NCBI RefSeq assembly: GCF_963576675.1
Contig: NC_088913.1
Location: forward strand, 14,955,001-15,019,000
Source of the DNA: Euphorbia lathyris
Lineage: Eukaryota > Streptophyta > Magnoliopsida > Malpighiales > Euphorbiaceae
Length of the DNA: 64,000 nucleotides
Direction: 5' to 3'
In this document: piece after piece, positions 21,257-33,614 of the stretch
Layout: every line of letters starts with the position of its first letter
Numbering within the stretch: the first letter of the stretch is position 1
The notes under the pieces: generated by a model
The model's input: the letters and a program-made list of their open reading frames with translations, nothing else
Databases searched by the model: none
What the model was told of the DNA's origin: nothing
Program-made: the position numbers and the translations under genes

Positions 21257-24200
21257 TGTTAGACGAGGTGCCGCGGCCTAATCTCCCGGGCGGACCGGGG
21301 GGTGGACAACCTCATGGCGACGTAAGCGGTGATTGGCGCCGAAAGCAACCAACCGCGGAATCAAGCTGCTCGGCAGGACCGGAGCTCGGAGATATGGAAG
21401 AGTCGCCACCCACGAATGGGAAAATGAACACTGATCCCTTGTGGGAGACCGGTGTGGGTTCGGAAAACTTAGGTACGAGCCGAGAAGGCTAGCTCCTTTC
21501 CGGAGAAAGGCTACTAGGCACCCCGACATCGCCCGGTTATGAACCACCGGCCTCCTACTCAGCATGGTAGGCGATAACGGACTAATCGTATACTTCTTTA
21601 AGTTTAAAATTCATTTGAAACCCTTTTCTTTCTCTTTTTGGAAACCATTTTGAGCATATGATATCGAAAAGCCACATCAGTAAAGAATCACCCATTTATG
21701 TTTATACATACACAGAGAGGGGGGAGAAAGAAGTGATTTATTTACAACCGTAATTAAAGGTTATGTTGTGTGTCTATTCTACACTAACTTACTTCCCCAA
21801 AACGGATTTATTTACATGGTTCGCACCTTAATCGTCGTTGGAACGATTTAGGTGCGTTTTTAAAACCCCGTTTGATGAAGTTTACCCGAATCGCCGTTGG
21901 AACGACTCGAGTATTTGAAAACGTTTGAGATGAAAACCTTTTAATGAGAAAACATGGTTAAAAATACAAGTCAATTTTACTTTGTACAAATTCTTTAAGA
22001 AAACGATTCAAAACTCCTTATTTACAACGAAAACGATTTTAATTACAATGTTCGCTTAATCCGTCGTTGGAACGGACCAAGGTTTTAAAGCGTGGTGTTT
22101 TGAAGACGATTTAAAATATCAACAAAAATGACTCTATTTATCTACATTAGAAATCTAAGAAAGCTCATTAGCTTAAATAATTTAATTGAAAACTCTCTTT
22201 TTGTGATTTATTTTTCCCACTTATTTAATGGACTCTCTAACTATTATAATTACATCAATAAACACATTTAGGCCCAAAAATTAATTTTTCCAAGTGAAGC
22301 CCATTTGAAACATGGACTTATAAATGACCAAAAGAAATAAAGAAAATAATATAGATATATATTTACACATTTTAGCCCAAAAGACATAAAATAAGAGTAA
22401 AAGAAAATATACTATCTAATACATATATAAGAAATAATAATGAAAATAATATATTTATACTTTACACATAAGAAAATAGTGAATGAAATTCATAAATAAG
22501 AAAATAGCATTTATTACTCAAAATAATTTTATTTAACAATAATTAAGACAACTCAAATATACCCCAAAACTATATACATATATACATAACTAATATAATC
22601 CTAATGTCAAAAAGACTATATATTCATCCCCCAATATCTACTAATTATCTCCCAAAATGCCCAAGTAAATAACATTTAAAATAGAATTTAATGTAATAAT
22701 AAAAAAGAAAGTAATACGTACATATACAAAAAATTAGAATAAAAAATGGAATACCAATCTCCTAAAATAATTATATATGTTAAAGTTTTAAAACAATTTG
22801 AAAAGAATATATTACATAATTATATATATATATATATATATACTAAGGATTAAAAGTCTAAAAGTTAAGAAAAAGGGACTGAAATGGCATTTTTTACATT
22901 TTGGCAGATTTACCGACGGAAGATCCGTCGGTAAAACAGCATTTAGTGACAGAATTGGCAAATTACAGCAGCACTCCAACATTTTCCAGATTTATTCAAA
23001 AGCTTTAAATTAAATCTAATTCAATCGTTTTGGACTTCCGAACTACCAAAGATGGATCATAGTCGAAAACGGAAGTTCCTAAAACGAAGTTTTTATTTTA
23101 AAACGTTATTTGGAAACCTCTTTTAAATTTAAAAACTTATAATTACAACATTTTTGATACCCGAACTACCTTTTTATCAGACCATGGTTCGTATTGGGAT
23201 ATCCAAAACGAGGTTTTTATTTTAAAACAAAACCGAATTTTATTTAACACGAAACGAAAATTAAATAAATACGTTAATTAAATAAAACGTGACAAAATAA
23301 ATAAATAACTAAAGGAGTAAAAACTATAGCATAAAAAAATAAATAGAAGGAGAGAATAAATTAAATAAAATAAAGAGTCTAGTCCTCGGATAATACCTTT
23401 GATTCGGTATCTGACAGTCGAAGCCGATTGATTCCACGAACCGCGAGCTCCCGATTTTAATAAAAATTTAGTAAAAATTGAACTTAGGAAATTTGGAATT
23501 TTTGAGAAAAAATCTCAAAAAAATCCACTCTATCTCTCTCTAAAAATGTTTAGAGTGAGAAAGTTTTTCCCCCAAAAAGGCTTCCTCCTTTTTTCTCCCT
23601 CCTCCTCCCTTTTTTCCTTGGGATCCGTGCCCTTATATAGGGAAACGGATCCCGGAACAATGGGCGACGCCCAAAAAAAATTGGGCGTCGCCCAACAATG
23701 TTGGGTGATCGCCCAACTTTCGTTGGGCAATCGCCCAACGGCGTTGGACGAGCGCCCAACGCGAGGTTGGGCGCCCGCACCCAACCCTCGTCGGGCGTCC
23801 GCCCGACGCGTTGGGCGTTCGCCCGATGTGGTTGGGTGTCCGCCCGGTGACCCCCGGGGCATGCCCCGCGCCGTCGGACGCGTGCACTCCGTGGTTGCCA
23901 AACGCGCGTTCCGCGCAGCTAGACGCTCGCACGTCGCGGCCACCGAACGCGCGCCTCACGCTGCCAGGCACGTGTGCTCGACGGCCTACGAGGGCGCGCA
24001 TCGCTAGCGGTCCCAGGCATTGCTCGGGCGTCGAGAGCGTGCCACTCGCGGTGCGTCCGACGGACGCCGCACGCACGTTTCGAGCCGTCAAGCGGGCGTT
24101 CGACCATCGTCGTCCGCGTGCGGGATGCCGTTGTGTGCCCGTGCTGTGCCGTTAATTTTCCTCAGCTTATTATTCTTTATATATTTTTTCAAAACTTCCG

Positions 24201-24265
24201 GAATCAATCGCTTCGACCGCCTTGTTTCAGGTTTTCGTCACAGGTCCTCCGACTCGGTGTCTACA
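21257..24265 (-). repeat. 3' LTR of element B (3009 bp)
   Basis: Runs on the minus strand from TGTAGACACC (24265) to CTCGTCTAACA (21257). Its palindrome array (23662-23845) has 9 boxes against 13 in the partner LTR, which accounts for most of the 90-bp length difference. The hairpin at ~22909-22937 and the three CGTTGGAACG motifs are kept. Confidence 0.93.
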
Positions 24266-24269
24266 GTTG

Positions 24270-24282
24270 CCCCTACTTTTCT
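24270..24282 (-). other. Polypurine tract of element B
   Basis: Minus-strand AGAAAAGTAGGGG, identical to A, adjacent to the 3' LTR. Confidence 0.8.
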
Positions 24283-24449
24283 ATTTTGACAGTGATGTGT
24301 GTGGTTCGAAAACGTTTTTGCTAACGTAACACATGCAATGTAGAACATATAAAAGTAAAAGACACGTAACGAGTAGGAGGAAACATACCTGACCTTTGCG
24401 CTGCGCGCTCTAGCGTTGCTCTCTGACTGCATCAGACTCTGCTTCGGGC

Positions 24450-24953
24450 TGCACCCTAGTTCACGATCGCGGGGATAATGGCTAAATAGCTACCCTAGTT
24501 TATGACCGCGGGGATAATGGCTAAACAGCTACCCTATTTCAAGATTATGGGGATAATGGCTAAACAGCTACCCTGATTTACGACTGTGGGGATAATGGCT
24601 AAACCGCTACCCTAGTCTACGATCTTAGGTAAATATGGCTCAAAAGCAACTCCGGTCTGCGACCATGAGTCAGATGGCTCAAAAGCAACTCCGATCTGCG
24701 ACCGTGAGTCAGATGGCTCAAAAGCAACTCCGGTCTGCGACCGTGAGTCAGATGGCTCAAAAGCAACTCCGGTCTGCGACCGTGAGTCAGATGGCTCAAA
24801 AGCAACCCCGGTCTGCGACCATGAGTCAAATGGCTCAAAAGCAACTCCAGTCTGCGACCGAGAGTCAAATGGCTCAAAAGCAACTCCGGTCTGCGACCGT
24901 GAGTCAAATGGCTCAAAAGTAACTCCGGTCTGCGACCGTGAGTCAAATGGCAA
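24450..24953. repeat. 39-bp tandem repeat array (element B)
   Basis: About thirteen 39-bp units, two more than in A; the extra ones are of the TGACTCA-containing type. One unit has GAGAGTCA in place of GTGAGTCA. Copy number clearly changes between close relatives. Confidence 0.85.
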
Positions 24954-25304
24954 AAAAGCGGGTTCTGTTTCTGGATTTTCTTACCACACGGTTGTCTGTA
25001 TTTTCTCACTAGAGCTATCATCTTGACGATTCGATGGGCACACGTCTGAGTCCGAAATGAAATAGACTACTGATTGTTTTTCTGTTGACTGTCGTCTGTA
25101 TTTCGACTGGTGTCACTGTTCTGTAAAAATTAGCTGTTGTCTGGAATTGATGTTTTGACAATGTTAGTCACTGTTTGGGAGAAATGCAGGCTGAAACGGA
25201 CTGCAAATCGGAGGTCTGTGCACCTGGTAATTAATTATTTACTTTTTACCTTTATGTCAAATCGTACTTTTTTCACTATTTACGGGAATGCCATTCCCTT
25301 TTCC

Positions 25305-25311
25305 TATATAA
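25305..25311 (+). promoter_or_regulatory. TATA box of the antisense PMD gene (B)
   Basis: TATATAA 80 bp upstream of the ATG at 25391, followed by the same pyrimidine-rich leader as in A. Confidence 0.7.
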
Positions 25312-25390
25312 GGTGGTGGGGTTTCATTTCAACCCCACACCTTCTCTCTCCTCTTTCTCTCACTAGACTTCAATTTGGATTATTCTCGGG

Positions 25391-28300
25391 ATGGATTTAG
25401 ACGAATGGGATGGCACCCGAGGCATGGATGAGGTTTATGTAAACCTGGATAGAGTGGATACCTTCCACGACCCTACAACACACTTGAGCAGGACACGCTG
25501 AAACGAGGTAAGTGGTTTCTCACTTTTATTTGATTTGAACTCTAGGATTTAGCACTCCTATACGAACATGATTTGCATGCTAACTCTTAGACTGCCTTAG
25601 AGGACTTTAGCTAGAAAACGTGAATTCCTTTATTTACACGTAACACCTGTTTGTTTTTGTAAGAATGCGCGCTATATGCATGTGAATAGTACCCTACGAA
25701 TTTATGCATGTTGACAGTAAAAACGATGTGAATAGTAAAAACATGAATAGTGCACGTGAATAGTAAAAACTTAGCTAATGCACGTGAATAGTGACAACGT
25801 GAATAGTAAAAACTTAGCTAATGCACGTGAATAGTGCACGTGAATAGTGCAACGCGAATAGTAAAAACTTAGCTAATGCACGTGAATAGTAGAACGTGAA
25901 TAGTGCCAACGTAAATAGTAAAAACGTGAATAGTGCACGTAAATAGTGAAAACGACGTGAATAGTAAAAACTTACCTAATGCCCGTTAACGTACATGAAT
26001 AGTAAAACCTAATCTACGCTCCTCGTCGCCGCAGACGAGAGTGGATCAAAGAATTGACTCAACCTTACGTGAAGGACCCTACATGAGAGATTTTTTGCAG
26101 AAAATTGGTCCTAACTGACCGGATGTCTCTAGGTTAGAAAATGGAAGAATACCTAGTCTTAACGCATTCTTTTCAATTGCCTGCTTTAAGAGCTGTATTT
26201 AAATTTTCTTATCTTGTTCCTTTTTAGTTCATTGAGATTTCGGGGACCACCGCCGAGGTTCTCTCATGGTATGATAGGCTAGGTGCCGCGACGAGAGCCC
26301 GCGTGCGCGAGTTGGGCTTCGAGCCCTTTATTGCAGCACTGCCCCGCACCAACGGGGTGTGTGATCCTTTTGGCCTACGGGCCTTATGCGAGCGGTGGGT
26401 TGACTCGACCCACACCTTCCACCTTTCCTTTGGGGAGATGACCATCTCGCCTCGAGATTTTTCGCTGTTGACAGGATTGCGAGGGAGCAACACTCCCGTC
26501 CCTTTCCACTTTGGTATGATGCGACCACGGGTCGACCCTGCTAGGCTTGCTACCGTGATTGGACCGGGAGTTCGTCTATGCGCCAAGTCTACTCCGGCGA
26601 AGTTTGTCTCTACCGCGAGCCTCTTGAGTAGACGTGATTTCTGCAAGACTGACGCTACCGACCTGGCGGTTCGTAGTTTCTTAGTATATGCTCTGAGTGA
26701 GACGATTTTCCGCACGAAGGGCGGGAAGGTACACGCAGGTCTCATTCAGGCACTTAGCGATCTGGATGCAGCGGCTTCTTATGATTGGGCAGGGGCAGGC
26801 TTAGCCTTTCTTTACAAGTTCTTGGATCTGACTTGCCGGAAGCGCAAGGACTTCGCCGGTTATACCTTTGCCCTGCTGGTACGTGACGCCTTCTTGACTT
26901 ATCCGTCTTGTCTTTTTCGCATTTTTCACACTCCTAGTCCTCATTTTTACCGCAGGTGTGGGCATACGAGAGACATATCCTTCCTAGCCGGTCTCGACCT
27001 CGACCGAGAGTACCGAGGCCGCCCTTCATGACCCGATGGAGGGATTTTGATTTGAGTGCTGAGAGGAGTCGGACCGTGTCGCGGCTTCTGGATCGGATCG
27101 ACTCGCTGACCCTGGGACAGGTAGATGTTGCCTAATCATGCTAGATTTTTGTTTGAGTCCCTCTGACTTTCTTTTTGTGCATTTTTCTTTAGATTAAGTT
27201 CAGGTGGGATGATCTTGACTTCGGCCCTGATTATGCATACGCATCGATGATCCAGGAGCAGCAGTGCGTGCTCACTGGCCCTTGTGTGCGGGCGTGGTAT
27301 TTGGGAGATCGAGGCATCACCGGAGTGAGTGATGTTCACTGGACGCCGGGGGAGATTCCCGTTTCCATGTTCGCTGTGCAGACTCTGCCTTTATCGACCA
27401 TTCGTCGAGATCTGACCCGTCATTTTGTCGGTAGAGTAGTCTGGGTTCATGCCGGGGGCCGCGAGCCTTATTTGTCTACTTTGCTGAGCGCGAGGGATGC
27501 CCCGGCGGCAGCGATGGAGGTAGATCCAGTGGCGGACGTGTTTTCGAGAGAGGCGGTCGAGGCCATCTTTGGTCAGGCGGAGGTTCCGGTAAGTGATTCC
27601 GTTCCCCCTTTATTTTATTTACGATATGCTCGGAGGTTTTATTGTGTGTTTTTTTTTTGCAGGAGGGATCTTGGAGGAGTGCCCACTTATTTGATTTTTT
27701 TGATGGCACTCAGACTCAGACACCAGCGCGCGAGCAGCCCTACTTCGTCGGCGAGTCCTCCAGCGCAGCCCGATCGGAGAGATCGTCCATAGGCGTGCCT
27801 ATACCAGGCTACGGGAGGGATTATGCTACGATCCGCTATGACGAGTCTGGGACACCTTATGTGGTATTTGAGGCGGCCCCTCCTATCTTCTCCTCGAGGG
27901 TCCCGTTTGATCCCTCGGACGCTTCACTGACCACTAGGGAGACCTGTACAGACTACGTGGATCTATCTGGCTTCCTACGAGATTGCCTCAGCTTGCGCTG
28001 CACCGACCACCTGGTATGTATCATTATTGTACTTTAGTGTAGTGAAATGTATGCATGTATGTATGATTTATGTTTTTGCCTATGCTGCCTCTTATCTATT
28101 TTTTTTTCTTTTTTTTTGTAGAGTGATCTTCATGCCCATGAGCGGAGACAGAGTGAGCTAGTGCGGGAAGCTGATGCCCGAGTCGGTCATGTGTATCAAG
28201 AGAGGAACGACCACTGGTCGGGGGTGATGCGACGGGAGACTGAGGGTCGCCTTACCGTCGAGGAGAGGGCGCGTGATGAGTCGATCAGACGCCTTGCTGC

Positions 28301-28460
28301 AGAGGAGAGAGCACTAGCTGCTGATGAGAGAGCACGGGTTTCTGATGAGAGAGCGCGAGCTTCTGATGAGAGAGCGCGTGTTGCTGAGGAGACACTATCT
28401 GCGGAGCGGGCATCCCACCTGAGAGACTTTGAGAACTATTGGGACCTCCCTCCGTATTAG
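25391..28460 (+). pseudogene. Antisense PMD gene of element B, six exons with a stop in exon 1
   Basis: Exons 25391-25507, 26228-26878, 26956-27120, 27193-27588, 27663-28013 and 28122-28460 have exactly the lengths of the A exons (117, 651, 165, 396, 351 and 339 nt) with GT-AG borders. Codon 37, a Cys codon in A and O, is TGA at 25499-25501. The rest of the frame is open, so a shorter product from a Met in exon 2 (for example at 26303) would still hold most of the PMD and the coiled coil. The gene is antisense to the B gag-pol. Confidence 0.85.
25719..26003 (+). repeat. Intron 1 repeat array of the B antisense gene
   Basis: Repeats of GTGAATAGTAAAAACTTAGC and shorter forms, several with CACGTG, as in A but with different unit order and number. 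Confidence 0.7.
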
Positions 28461-28736
28461 GCTCGTAGCTTTCATTGTTGCTTTGTAGCTTTTATTAGGG
28501 TTTCTCCGATGTATAGCTGATGTATAGGGAGTTGGGTGGATAGTAGGTAGGCTTTTTGTGAAAAGTAGGATAGGAAATGTATAACTCGTGATTCATATTA
28601 CCATGCATTCGGTAGATTATGATGATTCCAATCATTCTCGTCAAATATATTCATGCCTTTATTTATTTACAAACAACAGAAATACTTAGTCTCTTATACA
28701 TTGTTTTTGTAATTGCTCAAGTCATAACTATTGTTA

Positions 28737-28888
28737 CCAGGACCCGCCTTTCGGTTTTCGGATCCCGGCGATTTTTCTTCTCTCCTTTTACTATCCCGGA
28801 ATTTTTAAATGAGTGCCCTTTCGGGTTTTCACCCATTGGGATTTCCCTTATTGTTGCATAGGTCGCCCTTTGCGGGTTTTCAACCTAT
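28737..28888 (-). other. Three RNA stem-loops after pol (element B)
   Basis: Minus-strand units at 28888-28858, 28837-28808 and 28768-28737 match the A set almost base for base, with the same outer stems and inner small hairpins. Confidence 0.7.
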
Positions 28889-28923
28889 CGGGAATTTTTC
28901 TTTTTTTTTTTCTTTTTTTTTTT

Positions 28924-31900
28924 TTACGAAAAGTATTTCTTAAGCCTATCCAGATTGGTAGGTTCGGAGAACTCCATGCCGTCCATAGTGGTTAACTTCA
29001 CTGCTCCTTTGCTTAGTATCTTCTTCACGACGAATGGTCCTTCCCAGTTAGGCCTGAACTTCCCCCTCGGGTCGGTGTGCGTCACACGGATCTGTTTCAG
29101 CACCAAATCTCCTTCTTTGATGGGGCTGGTCTTGACTTTTTTATTGAAAGCCCGAGCCATCCTTCTTTGATATAACTGTACATGGTAAAGGGCTTCCATC
29201 CTTTTCTCATCAACTAAAGCCAACTACTCACATCGCCTTTTTACCCATTCCGCCTCGGGAATTTCTGCTTCCACTGCGATTCTCAACGATCGCTTTTCAA
29301 TCTCAATCGGCAAAACTGCTTTTGTGCCATATACCAAAGAGGATGGTGTTGCCCCAGTCGAGGTTCTGACTGTCGTGCGATAAGCCCACAACGCGAGAGG
29401 GAGGTGCTCATGCCAGTTCTGATGTGATTCTACCGTCTTTACGAGGATCCTTTTAAGGTTCTTATTAGCTGCTTCTACTGCCCCATTAGCCTGTGGACGG
29501 TACGGAGAAGACCTGTGATGTTCAATGCCATATTCTCGGAAAAGATTCCTTACTTCCCCCTGAAACTGGACTCCGTTATCCGTGATCATGTGATGAGGCA
29601 CTCCGAACCTGGTGATCAAGTGTTTTTCAATGAACTTTCTCATCTGCTTGGATCCCAGTTTGCTAAACGACTCTGCTTCTACCCACTTGGTGAAATAATC
29701 GATGGCGACTGCAATAAACTTATGTCCATTTGAAGCATTAGGCCTTACTTCGCCAATGATGTCAATGCCCCAGGCAGCGAATGGCCAAGTAGGTGCTAGC
29801 ACATGTAGTTCCATGGCCGGAAGATGACTGCAATCGCCGTGGATTTGACAATCGTGACATTTCTTCGCATACTCGTTACAATCTCTTTCCATGGTGAGCC
29901 AATAGAAGCCTTGCCTAATAATTTTCTTAGCTAGTACTGCTCCTCCCATATGGGCTCCACAAATTCCCGAATGTACTGATTCCATCGCCTCGCGGGCTTC
30001 CCCCGCATCCAAGCATCTTAGTTGTAATCCATCAACGTGCCTTTTGTAAAGCAAGTCGTTATGGATGACGAACTGACGAGCTAGCCTTCTAATCACAGCT
30101 TGATCCCTAGGTTCTGACTCTGCCGGATATGTTCCATCTTTCATGAAGTTTATGATATCGAAATACCACGGTTTTTCATCTGCCCCTAACAGCATTACGT
30201 CTTCGTAGCACGGTTTGTAAGATCTTCTCAATACCAATGGTTTCGAAGCAAGGTTCCGGGGGTTGTCCCAAACTGACACCAAAGTAGCCAAGGCATCCGC
30301 CGCCTGGTTCTGAGCTCGAGGAATGTGATAGAAGCGACATTCTTGGAATCTCAATGCCAACCCTTCTAGCTGATCTAGATACGGACGTAGTCTTTCTTCT
30401 CTCACTTCCCAGTTTCCTTGTGCCTGTTCGATGATCAACTTGGACTCACCCCAAATTTCGACATATGACGCTCCCAGTGCTGCTAATGACTCCAAACCAT
30501 AAATGCATGCTTCGTATTCGGCCATATTGTTGGTAAGGGGGAAGGATAACTTCTTCGCCATCGGGATTCTTTCTCCTTCCGGGGAGATAAGTAGTACTCC
30601 TACTCCGGCTCCCTTCGAATTAACTGCTCCGTCGAAGAACATTTTCCACGGTATAACTTCGATTGCATTCAAATGTTCATCGGGGAAATCATAACTTATC
30701 TCTTCTTCTTCTGTATTCAGGGGTTGATTAGCCAAAAATTCTGCCACGGCTCTTCTGTATTCAATGTCAAACTCGGACAAAAGCAACAACCATCTGGCTA
30801 ACTTCCCGGTCAAGGATGGAGTTCGGTACAGATACTTCACGGGGTCCATCCGAGAAATAATGATCACTTTATACGATTGGAAATAGTGCCGCAGTTTCTT
30901 CGTCAACCACACCACTGCCACACATGTCTTTTCGATCATGTTGTATTTGAGCTCATACTCCAGGAACTTCTTACTCAAATAATACACCGCGTGCTCCACA
31001 CCGGTGTCTCCCTCTTAGGCCAACATTGCTCCAATAGATCGCTCTTCAATCGCTACATAGAGGAGAAGCGGCTTTCCTAGTTTAGGCGGTCTCAACACTG
31101 GCGGATTAGACAAGTAACTTCGGACACTCTCCAATGCTTGTTGACACTTATCATTCCAAACGACGGGTTGGTCTTTCCTTAGCAACTTAGAGATTGGCTC
31201 GCAGATTGCGGTGAGTCTTGCTATGAACCGGCTGATATACTGAACCTGCCCCAGAAACCCCCTCACTTCCTTCTCATTTCTCGGCGCTGGCATTTCCTTT
31301 ATAGCCTTCACTTTATCGGGATCCACCTCGATTCCCTTATTTCCGATTACATAGCCTAAGATTTTCCCCGACGAAACGCCGAAAAAGCACTTCTTCGGGT
31401 TTAACCTTAGCTTGAATTCTGCAATTCGGGCCAAAAACTTCTCGAGTGCGGCAAAATGCCCTTCTCTTGTCTCTGATTTGACCATCATGTCATCCACGTA
31501 GACTTCTACCTCCTTGTGTATCATGTCATGGAACAGTGCCGTGGCCATTCTCTGATAGGTTGCCCCGGCGTTTTTCAAACCAAACGGCATCACTCTGTAA
31601 CAGTATGTTCCCCACTCAGTTGTGAACGAGGTTTTCGCTTTGTGCTTTTCGGCCATCTGAACTTGCATGTAGTCCATGAAACCATCCACATTTGTGTGTA
31701 AGACGCTTGATGCTGCACTGTCGATCAATACATCGATATGAGGCAAGGCGAACTCATCCTTGGGGCATGCCTTGTTAAGATCTCTGTAATCCACGCACAT
31801 CCTCCCTTTGCCATCCTTTTTCGCAATGGGCACTACATTTGCGACCCAAGGGTGGTAGTCGATCACTTCGATGAATCCTGCTTCTAACTGCTTCTTCACT

Positions 31901-33614
31901 TCCTCTCTGATCTTATCTGCCCATTCGGGTCTCATACGTCGGAGCTTCTGCTTTACGGGCCTCGCCTCGGGATATGTTGGAATACGGTGGGTTACGATTG
32001 ATTGATCGATTCCAGGCATGTCTTCGTATGTCCACGCGAATACAATTTCGTATTTTTTAATTATTCTCTCAAATTCTTTTCTCTCTTCAATAGTTAATTC
32101 TTGAGCAATTTGTATAAGTTTAGGATTTTCATCCGTACCAAGATTGAAAGTTGACATTTCTATTGTATTGATTTCAAATGTAGGCATGTTATATGAATGA
32201 GAATGCATGGAATGATCATGATCAACATCAAGCAAGTAAGCAAAATCAGAATTCATTTCATTGATAGCGTGGGTGATTACATCATCGGCCTCAAACAAAG
32301 CAGTAATACAATTTTCATCCTCAATATCTTCAGACTTCTCATATACTCTCGAGGTACTAGGCTCAATTTCATCTCCTGTAGCCGCTTCACTTGTAATGAC
32401 CTGCTCCTCGACATTTGAATCCACCATCATGATCTCCTCGACAAAGCAGCTTGCCTTTCCTTTGCCCCAGTCGGCGACATCATTGAAGATTTCAAACCCT
32501 GGCAGAATCTTTCCTTCCGTGCTAGTCCACGACTCGGACGTTCCCGAATATGGCCTTCCATGCCCCTCGCTTACAAAATGCTTCCTCAAGCCTATTTTTC
32601 CTTCTGCACTCATGTTGGATGGACTCCCCTGCTCATATCCCAAACCCCTCCGGGTTTTCTGACTCTTAAAATCCGGAAACTCCGACAACCCTTGATGGTG
32701 TGCTCCTAAGCCCATTCCCGGGATGAAACCTCCTTTCATCATCTTCACCACATCGGTGGTCATGCTCGACTCGTAAATCCCAAAGACTTGGAATCCAGAG
32801 AAAAGTGAGGCTCAATTCCCAATGCTGCCACCGAGCTCAGTTTTTCAGCTCTAATTGTAACTATCTCCTCCCCGAAGGGGAACTTAATCATTTGGTGGAG
32901 CGTGGAGGGCACACCTCCCAGCTTGTGGAACCAAGGGCATCCCAACAACACAGCAAAAGTTACTGGGATATCCAACACTGTGAACTCAGTTTCTTCCTCG
33001 TGCGGCCCCACTTTCAACTTGGCCTTGAAAACTCCTTCAATATGCCTACGGCTGTCATCGTATGCTCTGATCACTGTTTCAGAAGCTGTCAAGTCTCCTC
33101 TCTCCACTCCTAACTTGGACAAGAGCTTCAAAGGACAAACATTAATGGCCGATCCATCATCGACCATAACACAGCTGGTCTTCTTCCCGTTAATTTCCGC
33201 TCGGATATATAATGGCTTGTTGTGAGCCTTCCCCTCTTCTGGGAGATCCTCGTCGGTAAACGTAATCTCAGTCCTCTTTCGAGCCATAATTGCCCCTACT
33301 AGCGCTGTCGGCTCGGTATCGGTGGAAATAACCAAATTCTGCAACTCTTTCATCAGATTTTCACGATGGTACCTAGAATGGCATAAAACTTCCCCGACCG
33401 TAGACTTAGCTTGCGTCTTCTTCAACTGTTCAAGAACTTGGTCATCGGGCTTAGGAGCCGACCCTTCTCCAATCTCAGTCTCTGCCATTGGTGCCTTTCC
33501 CTCGGCCACACGACCTGATCTCATCATCACCGCAACTTCCGGCTCGTCCTCCGACTCATCCCAGATGTTAATAGGAACCCTTCGATTGGCATCCTCCTCG
33601 TCCGAGGAACTCGC
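28924..33614 (-). pseudogene. pol: Element B pol with protease; several stops
   Basis: Protease is present (active-site DDGS at 33161-33150), then RT (YVDD at 31500-31489), degenerate RNase H, archaeal-type RNase H and integrase with the HHCC finger and D-D-E residues, ending at 28924. Lesions: a one-base loss between about 32760 and 32800 after the protease (the block is 746 bp in B, 747 in O), TAA at 31015-31017 in place of a Gln codon, a 21-bp in-frame loss near 30753 in the first RNase H/tether, and TAG at 29224-29226 in place of a Gln codon in the integrase C-terminal part. No chromodomain is seen. Confidence 0.9.
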
